Assembly (NCBI GenBank): GCA_963920635.1 | Contig: OY987299.1 | Coordinates: 116,189,373 to 116,253,372 of the forward strand | Source: Pseudeuparius sepicola | Taxonomy: Eukaryota; Arthropoda; Insecta; Coleoptera; Anthribidae | DNA: 64,000 bases | Direction: 5' to 3' | Shown: positions 24,110-35,700 of the stretch, one piece after another | Position numbering within the stretch: position 1 is the first letter of the stretch | Layout of the letters: the number at the start of each line of letters is the position of its first letter | Program-made: the position numbers and the translations under genes | Notes under the pieces: generated by a model | The model's input: only the letters and a program-made list of their open reading frames with translations | Databases searched by the model: none | What the model was told of the DNA's origin: nothing

Positions 24110-24309
24110 CTATCTGTCATAACAATTGCCAACTTTGATCTTTTCATCAACATTTTCATTTCTTCGCCGTGGGTAAAAACCTTTGAATAAAGAACCCCAG
24201 GAAGAAGCAAATTTGGGCTTAACGCTCGACCGGGACGGCCTCTGCATATGGCGGGATGCCGTTTCCGTTTTTACAGTGGCGCGCACCTTTGAGTTGTTTC
24301 AGTAGATAC
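24110..24309 (-). other. Candidate downstream exon of the minus-strand host gene
   Basis: On the minus strand a good acceptor, TTTTTTGCCCGTATTGCAG, ends at 24310, and the following sequence is GC-rich unlike the flanks. Three frames are possible. Phase 1, which the upstream exon would demand, gives GIY then TGA, after which the frame is open for about 60 codons to TAG at 24110-24112. A second frame reads YLLKQLKGARHCKNGNGIPP and on to TAA at 24219-24221; it would fit phase 1 if an alternative acceptor (CTCAAAG|GTGCG) were used. The third frame closes quickly. No family was recognised. The exon is supported by the acceptor, the composition and its position relative to the donor at 45,168; the protein frame is unresolved. 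Confidence 0.3.
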
Positions 24310-24473
24310 CTGCAATACGGGCAAAAAATTCTAAAGCACGTTTATGCCTTTAACTTTAGGAATCCTTCACAATATAGCAATTCCAATTGTAAATTTCCAG
24401 TTAGGAAGAAGTAGGCACTAACACAAACGCCTATGCCACATTGGTGCATGAACTCAGAAGTTAATTTAAATTA
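24310..24473 (-). other. Residual intron sequence next to the Helitron block
   Basis: 164 bp between the candidate acceptor and the Helitron 3' terminus. Joined to the 14 bp next to the donor at 45167 it would make an ancestral intron of about 178 bp. Confidence 0.3.
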
Positions 24474-24507
24474 CTAGCAATTCGCCCACCTGCGCTGGCG
24501 CGCAGGT
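24474..24507 (-). terminator. Helitron copy 1 3'-terminal hairpin and CTAG
   Basis: Stem ACCTGCGC (24488-24495), loop TGGC, stem GCGCAGGT (24500-24507), 10-nt spacer, CTAG (24474-24477). A Helitron rolling-circle termination structure rather than a transcription terminator. Confidence 0.8.
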
Positions 24508-24517
24508 TGGGCGTCTC

Positions 24518-24708
24518 CCCAGGCCTGCGGCGGGTGGCGGCTTCGCCGCCGCAACCTTCTTTACTGCAACTCACGCGGGGACTTCGAACGTCTGGTTAGT
24601 GCGGCGGCTTCGCCGCCGCCGAAGTTCGGCCGCTTCGCGGCCTCACATCCCCCTCGCGATGGATGCCCCTCAGCTTATTGCCACACTCGGCCTTCGGCCT
24701 CGTGCGCA
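24518..24708. repeat. GC-rich TTCG-hairpin block of Helitron copy 1
   Basis: Consecutive dyads such as GGCGGCTTCGCCGCC (twice), GGCCGCTTCGCGGCC and CTCGGCCTTCGGCCTCG, each a GC stem closed by a TTC or TTCG loop. Comparable blocks exist in copies 2 and 3. Confidence 0.75.
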
Positions 24709-25894
24709 AGCTTGTGGGCTCTGCCGGCCATTGCTCCTCGCTTCGCTCGTCGCGACTGGCTTCTTTTGGGTAATTCGCGCGTGGGCTCTGCCGGCCATTG
24801 CTCCTCGCTTCGCTCGTCGCGACAGGCTTCTTTTGGGTAACTCGCGCGTGGGCTCTGCCGTCCATTGCTCCTCGCTTCGCTCGTCGCGACAGGCTTCTTT
24901 TGGGTAACTCGCGCGTGGGCTCTGCCGGCCATTGCTCCTCGCTTCGCTCGTCGCGACAGGCTTCTTTTGAATGACTCGCGCGTGGGCTCTGCCGTACATT
25001 GCTCCTCGCTTCGCTCGTCGCGACAGGCTTCTTTTGGGTAACTCGCGCGTGGGCTCTGCCGGCCATTGCTCCTCGCTTCGCTCGTCGCGACAGGCTTCTT
25101 TTGAATGACTCGCGCGTGGGCTCTGCCGTACATTGCTCCTCGCTTCGCTCGTCGCGACAGGCTTCTTTTGGGTAACTCGCGCGTGGGCTCTGCCGGACAT
25201 TGCTCCTCGCTTCGCTCGTCGCGACAGGCTTCTTTTGGGTAATTCGCGCGTGGGCTCTGCCGGCCATTGCTCCTCGCTTCGCTCGTCGCGACAGGCTTCT
25301 TTTGGGTAACTCGCGCGTGGGCTCTGCCGGCCATTGCTCCTCGCTTCGCTCGTCGCGACAGGCTTCTTTTGGGTAACTCGCGCGTGGGCTCTGCCGTACA
25401 TTGCTACTCGTTTCGCTCGTCGCGACAGGCTTCTTTTGGGTAACTCGCGCGTGGGCTCTGCCGGCCATTGCTCCTCGCTTCGCTCGTCGCGACAGGCTTC
25501 TTTTGGGTAACTCGCGCGTGGGCTCTGCCGGCCATTGCTCCTCGCTTCGCTCGTCGCGACAGGCTTCTTTTGAATGACTCACGCGTGGGCTCTGCCGGCC
25601 ATTGCTCCTCGCTTCGCTCGTCGCGACAGGCTTCATTTAGGTAACTCGCGCGTGGGCTCTGCCGGCCATTGCTCCTCGCTTCGCTCGTCGCGACAGGCTT
25701 CTTTTGGGTAACTCGCGCGTGGGCTCTGCCGGCCATTGCTCCTCGCTTCGCTCGTCGCGACAGGCTTCTCTTAGGTAACTCGCGCGTGGGCTCTGCCGGA
25801 CATTGCTCCTCGCTTCGCTCGTCGCGACGGGCTTCTTTTGGGTAACTCGCGCGTGGGCTCTGCCGGCCATTACTCCTCACTTCGCTCGTCGCGA
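24708..25894 (-). repeat. 67-bp minisatellite array A, about 18 units
   Basis: Tandem GC-rich units of 67 bp. One unit runs from GGGTAACTCGCGCGTGGGCT through GCTCCTCGCTTCGCTCGTCG to CGACAGGCTTCTTTT. Two main variants alternate irregularly, with GCCGGCCATTG or GCCGTACATTG at one site. The array ends abruptly at TCGCGATTTGCTAAAATCC. The open frames read on the minus strand are a consequence of a stop-free unit. Confidence 0.95.
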
Positions 25895-27232
25895 TTTGCT
25901 AAAATCCATATTTTCTAAGTAATCAAAGCTGCTGAGAAAAAATGTTTCAGGTAACTTTTTTTTGTTTTTCGGTGCTCTTCTCATAGCAGCAGGAGGAAAG
26001 TCTCTAGCTCTGAAAATGAAAAAGTTTCCGTTGTTTTCTCTAAAATCAAGTAGGCGGGGAAATTTTCTTTATCGTCGTTTTTCTTCTATCCCCCCACCTA
26101 TTCGATCCCCGCTGAAACGAAATTTTTACCTCGCCAAACAAAATAATTGTATCTGTTCTGGGAAAACCGAGTGTGCCATGGAAAAAATTTTTTTTCGATA
26201 ATTTTTCCCTTGTCATATGGGGCCGATCAAAAAAAGCCGCAAGTCTCTATCTCTATTAATAAGAAAGTTATTCGCCTAAGAAAAATCCAAGTAGGCCATG
26301 AAAAAAAAAAATTTTCGGCGCAGCGTCATTTTACATCCTCTACCTAACGCACTTTGTCCCGTCTTTCTATCTCGTCGCATAAAAAAGTTGTATTTTCCGG
26401 CGAAATCGAGTAGGCCATGGAATTTTTTTTTTCACATTTCTCAATCATTTCGCCCTGGCAACCCAACAAAGGAAACCCGGATCTCCTATCTCTAAAGATA
26501 GCAAAGTTGCACTTGTTCAGTCAAAATCGAGGTAGCCATGAACAATTTTCGTCATCCATTTTTTTTCCTCTCCCTATCTGCGCTTACAATCAAAACAAAC
26601 GGCAACCCCGTATCTCTAATGGCAGAGGAGTAACGGTCGCTTAAAGAATTTCGAGGTTATGTTGTATCGTAAATTTCCAACTAAATTCGCAGTCTGAAAG
26701 TCGTCCATAACCTAAGAGATGTTGTTTTGGCGGCAAAAATCAAAATTCCAACCCTCCGCGTCGACCGCTTCGAAAAAGCGCAATTATTCAACAGGTGTTC
26801 GGTAACTTGAAATTGTCACCCCCGTATACGTCCGTTTCGAAGTCGCAGATATTCAACAGGTGCGAGTTCTTCGGCCGGCAAAAAAATTCACATGTCGACA
26901 CCGCGTATATGCACCCTCAAGTGGCGGTTTGACTTCCCGCCATAACCTCGAAGGCGCGACTGACGGCGAATCTAACCTCCGAAATGTATCGTAAAATTCC
27001 GCGTTGTTTCGCCCATCACGTTTTCCAGAAACAGACACTCGGTACGCATTCGCAGTTTGAAATGTCTATAACCTCAAAGGCCCTTTTGCTTGGCAGTAGC
27101 GTGAAGGCGAATTCTAACTTCCCATCGTCCAGTTTAAAAGTGCAAAAATTCTCATATCGACACCAGGCACTTCTTCTCAAGTCGCATATTGACGTATAAT
27201 CCTAACCTCTAGATCATTTCCTTTGCTTTACA

Positions 27233-30200
27233 CCCCTGTCATGGGAATCTAACCTGAATGTAGGTTAGCCATCATTTTGAAAGTATAAAAGTCTTGTATA
27301 CCTGAGGGTTCTGAAAGAAAAAATCTTCTCAAAAAACGGCTAAGTCCCGGGAATCTGTTTTAACGTTTTTCTTGAAAATCAAGTAGGCTGGAAAAAATTG
27401 TTTCAAGTAACTTATATTTTCCGTCGCATGCCCTTTACATCCCCGAAGGAACCAAGTTTCTACCTTTGAAAACGAAAAAGTTGCACGCGTTTCCTCGAAA
27501 ATGCGGCAGGTGGACGAAAAATTTTTTTCAGGTAAAATATACAGGGTGTTGCGAGAAAGTGAGCGTGCACTTTTCCGTTTTCCCTATCTCCGAAAATGAA
27601 AACGTTAAGCGTATTTTCTCGAAAACCAAGTAGGCGGGGAAATTTTTTTTCACGTCGGTTCCCTTTCTTCCCCGTCCACATTCCATACCAGCAGAAGCGA
27701 AATTTTTATCTCGCCTAACAAAAGAGTTGTATCTGTTCTGGGAAAACTGAGAGTGTCATAAGAAAACAAATTATCGATAATTATCCCCTCGGCATTTGGA
27801 GTAGAAAAAAAAACGAAGTCTGTATCTCTACCAATAAAAAAGTTATACACGTCCAAAAAATCGTCAAAAACCATGGAAAATTTTCCTCGCATTTGGCATC
27901 GAAAAAATAAACAGTCTCTATCTCCACTAATAATAAAGTTATTCACCTCCGAAATGTATGGTAAAATTCCGCGTTGTTTCGCCCATCACATTTTCCAGAA
28001 ACAGACACTCGGTACGCATTCGCAGTTTGAAATGTCTATAACCTCAAAAGCCCTTTTGTTTGGCAGTAACGTGAAGGCGAATTCTAACTTCCCATCGTCC
28101 AATTTAAAAATGCAAAAATTCTCATATCGACACCAGGTACTTCTTCTCAAGTCGCATATTGACGTCTAATCCTAACCTCTAGATCATTTGCTTTGCTTTA
28201 CATCCCTGTCATGGGAATCTAACCTGAATGTAGGTTAACCATCATTTTGAAAGTATAAAAGTCTTGTATACCTGAGGGTTCTGAAAGAAAAAATGTTCTC
28301 AAAAAACGGCTAAGTCCCGGGAATCTGTTTTAACGTTTTTCTTGAAAATCAAGTAGGCTGGAAAAAATTGTTTCAAGTAACTTATATTTTCTGTCGCGTG
28401 CCCTTTACATCGCCGAAGGAACCAAGTTTCTACCTTTGAAAACGAAAAAGTTGCACGCGTTTCCTCGAAAATGCGGCAGGTGGACGAAAAATTTTTTCAG
28501 GTAAAATATACAGGGTGTTGCGAGAAAGTGAGCGTGCACTTTTCCGTTTTTCCCTATCTCCGAAAATGAAAAAGTTTCGCGTTTTTTCTCGAAAACCAAG
28601 TAGGCGGGTGAATTTTTTTTCACGTCGGTTCCCTTTCTTTCCCGTACACATTCCATACCAGCAGAAGCGAAATTTTTATCTCGCCAAACAAAAGAGTTGT
28701 GTCTGTTCTGGGAAAACCGAACGTGCGTTGAAAAAATTTTCTTTTCGATAATTTTCCCCTTGGCATTCGGGGCCGATCGAAAAAAACCGGAAGTCTCTAT
28801 CTCCATTAATGAGAAAGTTCATTTCGTTTGCAGGCAACACCCCTGTCATAGGAACCTAACCTGAATGTAGGTTAGCCATCATTTTGGAAGTATAAAAGTC
28901 TTGTATACCTGAGGGTTCTGAAAGAAAAAAATCTCAAAAAACGGCCAAGTCCCGGGAATCTGTTTTAAGATTTTTCTCGAAAATCAAGTAGGCTCGGAAA
29001 AAATTGTTCCAAGTACCTTTTATTTTACGTTCGCGTGCCCTTTACATCCCCGAAGGAACCAAGTTTCTACCTTTGAAAACGAAAAAGTCGCACGCGTCTT
29101 CTCTAAAATCCAGTAGGTGGACGAAAAATTTTTTTTCGTGTAAAATATACAGGGTGTTGCGAGAAAGTGAGCCTGCACTTTTCCGTTATTTCCTATCTCC
29201 GAAAATGAAAAAGTTGCGCGTATTTTCTCGAAAACCAAGTAGGCGGGGGAAATTTTTTCACGTCGGTTTCCTTCCTTTCCCGTACACATTCCATCCCAAC
29301 AGAAAGGAAATTTTTATTTCGCTAAACAAAAGAGTGGTATCTGTTCTGGGACAACTGAGAGTGTCATAAGAAAAAACAAATTATCGATAATTATCCCCTC
29401 GGCATTTGGAGTAGAAAAAAAAACGAAGTCTTTATCTCTACCAATAAAAAAGATATACACGTCCAAAAAATCGTCAAAAACCATGGAAAATTTTCCTCGC
29501 ACTTGGCATCGAAAAAATAAACAGTCTCTATCCCCACTAATAATAAAGTTATTCACCTCCGAAATGTATTGTAAAACTCCGCGTTGTTTCGCCCATCACG
29601 TTTTCCAGAAACAGACACTCGGTACGCATTCGCAGTTTGAAATGTCTATAACCTCAAAGGCCCTTTTGCTTGGCAGTAGCGTGAAGGCGAATTCTAACTT
29701 CCCATCGTCCAGTTTAAAAGTGCATAAATTCTCATATCGACACCAGGTACTTCTTCTCAAGTCGTATATTGACGTCTAATCCTAACCCCTAGATCATTTC
29801 CTTTGCTTTACACCCCTTTCATAGGAATCTAACCTGAATGTAGGTTAGCCGTCATTTTGAAAGTATAAGAGTCTTGTATACCTGAGGGTTCTGAAAGAAA
29901 AAATCTTCTCAAAAAACGGTCAAGTCCCGGGAATCTGTTTTAACGTTTTTCTTGAAAATCAAGTAGGCTGTAAAAAATTGTTTCAAGTAACTTATATTTT
30001 CTCTCGCGTGCCCTTTACATCCCCGAATGAACCAAGTTTCTACCTTTGAAAACGAAAAAGTTGCACGCGTTTCCTCGAAAATGCGGCAGGTGGACGAAAA
30101 ATTTTTTTCGGGTAAAATATACAGAGTGTTGCGAGAAAGTGAGCGTGCACTTTTCCGTTTTTCCCTATCTCCGAAAATGAAAAAGTTTCGCTTATTTTCT

Positions 30201-30460
30201 CGAAAACCAAGTATAGGCGGGGGATTTTTTTTTCACGTCGGTTCCCTTTCTTTCCCGTACACATTCCATACCAGCGAAAGCGAAATTTTTATCTCGCCGA
30301 ACAAAAGAGTTGTGTCTGTTCTAGGAAAACCGAGGGTGCGGTGTAAAAATTTTCTTTTCGATAATTTTCCCCTTGGCATTCGGGGCAGATCGAAAAAAAC
30401 CGGAAGTCTCTATCTCCACTAATGAGAAAGTTCATTTCGTTTGCAGGCAACACCCCTGTC
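27233..30460 (-). repeat. 1.61-kb tandem duplication within the Helitron 1 body
   Basis: The phrase CCTAACCTGAATGTAGGTTA or its close variant recurs near 27250, 28220, 28855, 29830 and 30468, giving alternating spacings of about 970 and 640 bp. Other markers (GAAATGTAT at 27951 and 29571; ATAGGAACCTAACCTG at 28848 and 30461) repeat at about 1.61 kb. A composite unit of about 970 + 640 bp is therefore duplicated in tandem. Confidence 0.75.
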
Positions 30461-32629
30461 ATAGGAACCTAACCTGAATGTAGGTTAGCCATCATTTTGA
30501 AAGTATAAAAGTCTTGTATACCTGAGGGTTCTGAAAGAAAAAATCTTCTCAAAAAACTGTCAAGTCCCGGGAATCTGTTTTAACGTTTTTCTTGAAAATC
30601 AAGTAGGCTGGAAAAAATTGTTTCAAGTAACTTATATTTTCTGTCGCGTGCCCTTTACATCGCCGAAGGAACCAAGTTTCTACCTTTGAAAACGAAAAAG
30701 TTGCACGCGTTTCCTCGAAAATGCGGCAGGTGGACGAAAAATTTTTTCAGGTAAAATATACAGGGTGTTGCGAGAAAGTGAGCGTGCACTTTTACGTTTT
30801 TCCCTATCTCCGAAAATGAAAAAGTTTCGCGTTTTTTCTCGAAAACCAAGTAGGCGGGTGAATTTTTTTTCACGTCGGTTCCCTTTCTTTCCCGTACACA
30901 TTCCATACCAGCAGAAGCGAAATTTTTATCTCGCCAAACAAAAGAGTTGTGTCTGATCTGGGAAATCTAGCGTGCGGTGGAAAAATTTTTCTTTTCGATA
31001 ATTTTCACGTTGGCATTTGGGGCCGATCAAAAAAAACCGCAAGTCTCCATCTCTACTAATAAGAAAGTTATTGACTTAAGAAAAATCCAAGTAGGCCATG
31101 CAAAAAAAAAATTTCTGCGCAGCGTCATTTTACATCCTCTACCTAACGCACTTTGTCCCGTCTTTCTATCTCGTCGCATAAAAAAGTTGTGTTTTCCGGC
31201 GAAATCGAGTAGGCCATGGAAAATTTTTTTTCACCTTTCTCAATCACTTCGCCCTGGCAACCCAACAAAGGAAACCCGGATCTCCTATCACTAAAGATAG
31301 CAAAGTTGCATTTGTTTTGTCAAAATCGAGGTGGCCATGAAAAATTTTCGTCGTCCATTTTTTTCCTCTCCCCATCTGCTTACAATCAAAACAAACGGCA
31401 ACCCCGTATCTCTGACGGCATAGGAGTTACGGCCGCTTAAAGAATTTCGAGGTTATGTTGTGTCGTAAATTTCCGGTTGGAAATCAGTTAAATTCGCAGT
31501 CTGAAAGTCGTCCAAAACCTAGGGGACGTTGTTTTGGCACCCGGTACGCATTCGCAGTTTGAAAGTTCTACGTAACCTAAAAGACGGTTTTTTTTGGCGG
31601 CAAGAATTCCAACCTTCCGCGTCGACCGCTTCGAAAAAAACGCCAGCGTTCAACAGGTGCGCCTATCCTCAGTTCCGTTACCTCGAATTCTCACCCCCGT
31701 ATCGTCCGGTTCGAAATTGCAAATATTCAACAGGTGTGGGTTTCGCCGAAACGACCCGAACTCTTCCGAATCGCCTTCGGCCGGCCCGAAAATTCACATG
31801 TGGACGCCCGGTATGCACCCTCGAGTCGCGGTTTGAGAGCTCGCCGTAACCTAAAAGTGCGATTTTTGGCGTACCTGACGGGAAATTCCAACCTCCGGCC
31901 TGTCGAAATATGAAAGTCGAAGAAATCTCATACCCGGCGGTTTCGAAAAAATCCGTCCGAGAAGCCTCCGAAACCACTCTCGGAAATTGCGTGGTTTTTC
32001 CTATTTCTCGATTTTTCGGGGGCGCCGGAGCCGTCCGAACCTGACCGGAAGACATGGAGGAAGCTTCAAAAATTGCGACCTCGCGGCCCCGAGCCTAAAT
32101 AACGCGGCTACGGCCCGACGAAAAAGGGCAATTTCTGACAATCTCGCGACTTTTCTGACAAATTTTTGGGCGCAGCGTGTTACATAAAAACGATCCGATT
32201 TCTCTCGCCAAGAAAGCTTAATATCTCCTGCATTTACCTCTTTAAAAATCAGAAAAAGTGTTAAATCTCTTAATCGAACCTTCCTCTTCCTTCCCATCGC
32301 GATTTCCTTCCCCCTACCACCCTACTTACGAATCATTTTCGCCCCTCTCCCGACCGAGACGGTTTTCGGCGGAACTGTCCCACCCCCGGGCCCGACCGCC
32401 GGCGCCGGAGGACCGAAACTTGCCCCCGCTTCTGGCGTCTTTTCTCGGCGAAGAGACGCTTTCGCCCGTCGAGAGTATGGGCGTTCGATGAAGCGAGGAC
32501 GGCCGGAGGCGCGCGTACCGCTCGGCGACCGCTTCGCGGCCGCCTCGCCGAAAAACGGGACTAACAAATCGACCCTTTTTCCGGCCCAAAACGATAATAG
32601 AAATGCAGTCAGCTATTAATATAGTATAA

Positions 32630-32663
32630 CTAGCAATTCGCCCACCTGCGCTGGCGCGCAGGT
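32630..32663 (-). terminator. Helitron copy 2 3'-terminal hairpin and CTAG
   Basis: Same structure as copy 1: ACCTGCGC (32644-32651), loop TGGC, GCGCAGGT (32656-32663), 10-nt spacer, CTAG at 32630-32633. Confidence 0.8.
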
Positions 32664-32711
32664 TGGGCGTCTCCCCAGGCCTGCGGCGGGCGGCGGCTTC
32701 GCCGCCGCAAC

Positions 32712-35700
32712 CTTCTTTTAGGTAACTCGCGCGTGGGCTCTGCCGGCCATTGCTCCCCGCTTCGCTCGTCGCGACAGGCTTCTTTTGGGTAACTCGCGCG
32801 TGGGCTCTGCCGGCCTCTGCTCCTCGCTTCGCTCGTCGCGACAGGCTTCTTTTGGGTAATTCGCGCGTGGGCTCTGCCGTACATTGCTCCTCGCTTCGCT
32901 CGTCGCGACAGGCTTCTTTTGGGTAACTCGAGCGTGGGCTCTGCCGGCCATTGCTCCTCGCTTCGCTCGTCGCGACAGGCTTCTTTTGTGTAACTCGCGC
33001 GTGGGCTCTGCCGGCCTCTGCTCCTCGCTTCGCTCGTCGCGACAGGCTTCTTTTGGGTAACTCGCGCGTGGGCTCTGCCGACCATTGCTCCCCGCTTCGC
33101 TCGTCGCGACAGGCTTCTTTTGGGTAACTCGCGCGTGGGCTCTGCCGGCCATTGCTCCTCGCTTCGCTCGTCGCGACAGGCTTCTTTTGGGTAACTCGCG
33201 CGTGGGCTCTGCCGGCCATTGCTCCTCGCTTCGCTCGTCGCGACAGGCTTCTTTTGAGTGACTCGCGCGTGGGCTCTGCCGGCCATTGCTCCTCGCTTCG
33301 CTCGTCGCGACAGGCTTCTTTTGGGTGAATCGCGCGTGGGCTCTGCCGTACATTGCTCCTCGCGACAGGCTTCTTTTGGGTAACTCGCGCGTGGGCTCTG
33401 CCGTACATTGCTCCTCGCTTCGCTCGTCGCGACAGGCTTCTTTTGGGTAACTCGCGCATGGGCTCTGCCGGCCATTGCTCCTCGCTTCGCTCGTCGCGAC
33501 AGGCTTCTTTTGGGTGACTCGCGCGTGGGCTCTGCCGTACATTGCTCCTCGCTTCGCTCGTCGCGCAGGCTTCTTTTGGGTAACTCGCGCGTGGGCTCTG
33601 CCGGCCATTGCTCCTCGCTTCGCTCGTCGCGACAGGCTTCTTTTGAGTGACTCGCGCGTGGGCTCTGCCGGCCATTGCTCCTCGCTTCGCTCGTCGCGAC
33701 AGGCTTCTTTTGGGTAACTCGCGCGTGGACTCTGCCGGCCATTGCTCCTCGCTTCGCTCGTCGCAACAGGTTTCTTTTTTGTAACTCGCGCGTGGGCTCT
33801 GCCGGCCATTGCTCCTCGCTTCGCTCGTCGCGATAGGCTTCTTTTAGGTAACTCGCGCGTGGGCTCTGCCGGCCATTGCTCCTCGCTTCGCTCGTCGCGA
33901 CAGGCTTCTTTTGGGTAACTCGCGCGTGGGCTCTGCCGTACATTGCTCCTCGCTTCGCTCGTCGCGACAGGCTTCTTTTGGGTAAAACGCGCGTGGGCTC
34001 TGCCGTACATTGCTCCTCGCTTCGCTCGTCGCGACAGGCTTCTTTTAGGTAACTCGCGCGTGGGCTCTGCCGGCCATTGCTCCTCGCTTCGCTCGTCGCG
34101 ACAGGCTTCTTTTGGGTAACTCGCGCGTGGGCTCTGCCGTACATTGCTCCTCGTTTCGCTCGTCGCGACAGGCTTCTTTTGGGTAACTCGCGCGTGGGCT
34201 CTGCCGGCCATTGCTCCTCGCTTCGCTCGTCGCGACAGGCTTCTTTTGGGTAACTCGCGCGTGGGCTCTGCCGTACATTGCTCCTCGCTTCGCTCGTCGC
34301 GACAGGCTTCTTTTAGGTAACTCGCGCGTGGGCTCTGCCGGCCATTGCTCCTCGCTTCGCTCGTCGCGACAGGCTTCTTTTGGGTAACTCGCGCGTGGGC
34401 TCTGCCGTACATTGCTCCTCGTTTCGCTCGTCGCGACAGGCTTCTTTTGGGTAACTCGCGCGTGGGCTCTGCCGTACATTGCTCCTCGCGACAGGCTTCT
34501 TTTGGGTAACTCGCGCGTGGGCTCTGCCGTACATTGCTCCTCGCTTCGCTCGTCGCGACAGGCTTCTTTTGGGTAACTCGCGCGTGGACTCTGCCGGCCA
34601 TTGCTCCTCGCTTCGCTCGTCGCAACAGGTTTCTTTTTTGTAACTCGCGCGTGGGCTCTGCCGGCCATTGCTCCTCGCTTCGCTCGTCGCGATAGGCTTC
34701 TTTTAGGTAACTCGCGCGTGGGCTCTGCCGGCCATTGCTCCTCGCTTCGCTCGTCGCGACAGGCTTCTTTTGGGTAACTCGCGCGTGGGCTCTGCCGTAC
34801 ATTGCTCCTCGCTTCGCTCGTCGCGACAGGCTTCTTTTGGGTAAAACGCGCGTGGGCTCTGCCGGCCATTGCTCCTCGCTTCGCTCGTCGCGACAGGCTT
34901 CTTTTGGGTAACTCGCGCGTGGGCTCTGCCGTACATTGCTCCTCGCTTCGCTCGTCGCGACAGGCTTCTTTTAGGAGACTCGCGCGTGGGCTCTGCCGGC
35001 CATTGCTCCTCGCTTTGCTCGTCGCGACAGGCTTCTTTTGGGTAACTCGCGCGTGGGCTCTGCCGGCCATTGCTCCTCGCTTCGCTCGTCGCGACAGGCT
35101 TCTTTTGGGTAACTCGCGCGTGGGCTCTGCCGTACATTGCTCCTCGCTTCGCTCGTCGCGACAGGCTTCTTTTAGGAGACTCGCGCGTGGGCTCTGCCGG
35201 CCATTGCTCCTCGCTTTGCTCGTCGCGACAGGCTTCTTTTGGGTAACTCGCGCGTGGGCTCTGCCGGCCATTGCTCCTCGCTTCGCTCGTCGCGACAGGC
35301 TTCTTTTGGGTAACTCGCGCGTGGGCTCTGCCGTACATTGCTCCTCGTTTCGCTCGTCGCGACAGGCTTCTTTTGGGTAACTCGCGCGTGGGCTCTGCCG
35401 GCCATTGCTCCTCGCTTCGCTCGTCGCGACAGGCTTCTTTTGGGTAACTCGCGCGTGGGCTCTGCCGTACATTGCTCCTCGCTTCGCTCGTCGCGACAGG
35501 CTTCTTTTAGGTAACTCGCGCGTGGGCTCTGCCGGCCATTGCTCCTCGCTTCGCTCGTCGCGACAGGCTTCTTTTGGGTAACTCGCGCGTGGGCTCTGCC
35601 GTACATTGCTCCTCGTTTCGCTCGTCGCGACAGGCTTCTTTTGGGTAACTCGCGCGTGGGCTCTGCCGTACATTGCTCCTCGCGACAGGCTTCTTTTGGG

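Larger units (their letters stand above)
24474..32629 (-). mobile_element. Helitron copy 1 (non-autonomous)
   Basis: The minus-strand 3' terminus is an 8-bp-stem hairpin, a 10-nt spacer and CTAG at 24474, followed by a host T. This is the standard Helitron 3' architecture. The 5' end at about 32629 reads TTATACTATATTAATAGC, without the canonical TC start. From 3' to 5' it contains the hairpin, a GC-rich hairpin-forming block, a 67-bp minisatellite (array A), and about 6.7 kb of AT-leaning quasi-repetitive body in which phrases like TATCTC..AAAGTTG....GAAA.C.AGTAGGC.ATGG recur about every 100 bp. A GC-rich 5' segment follows at 32330-32560. No Rep/helicase motif exists in any frame, so mobilisation would need an enzyme from elsewhere. 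Confidence 0.75.

Noticed and set aside
24708..25894. CRISPR array
   Set aside because: The repeats are contiguous with no unique spacers, the unit is 67 bp, and the context is eukaryotic.
24474..25900. Bacterial contamination, suggested by GC-rich hairpin-forming sequence
   Set aside because: The GC-rich blocks are bounded by Helitron termini and recur three times within continuous insect-like sequence; no bacterial gene is present.
26147..31440. Short plus-strand ORFs in the Helitron bodies (Ser/Pro/Phe-rich, 60-130 codons)
   Set aside because: They recur only because the underlying DNA is repeated; they overlap on both strands, and no domain is recognisable.
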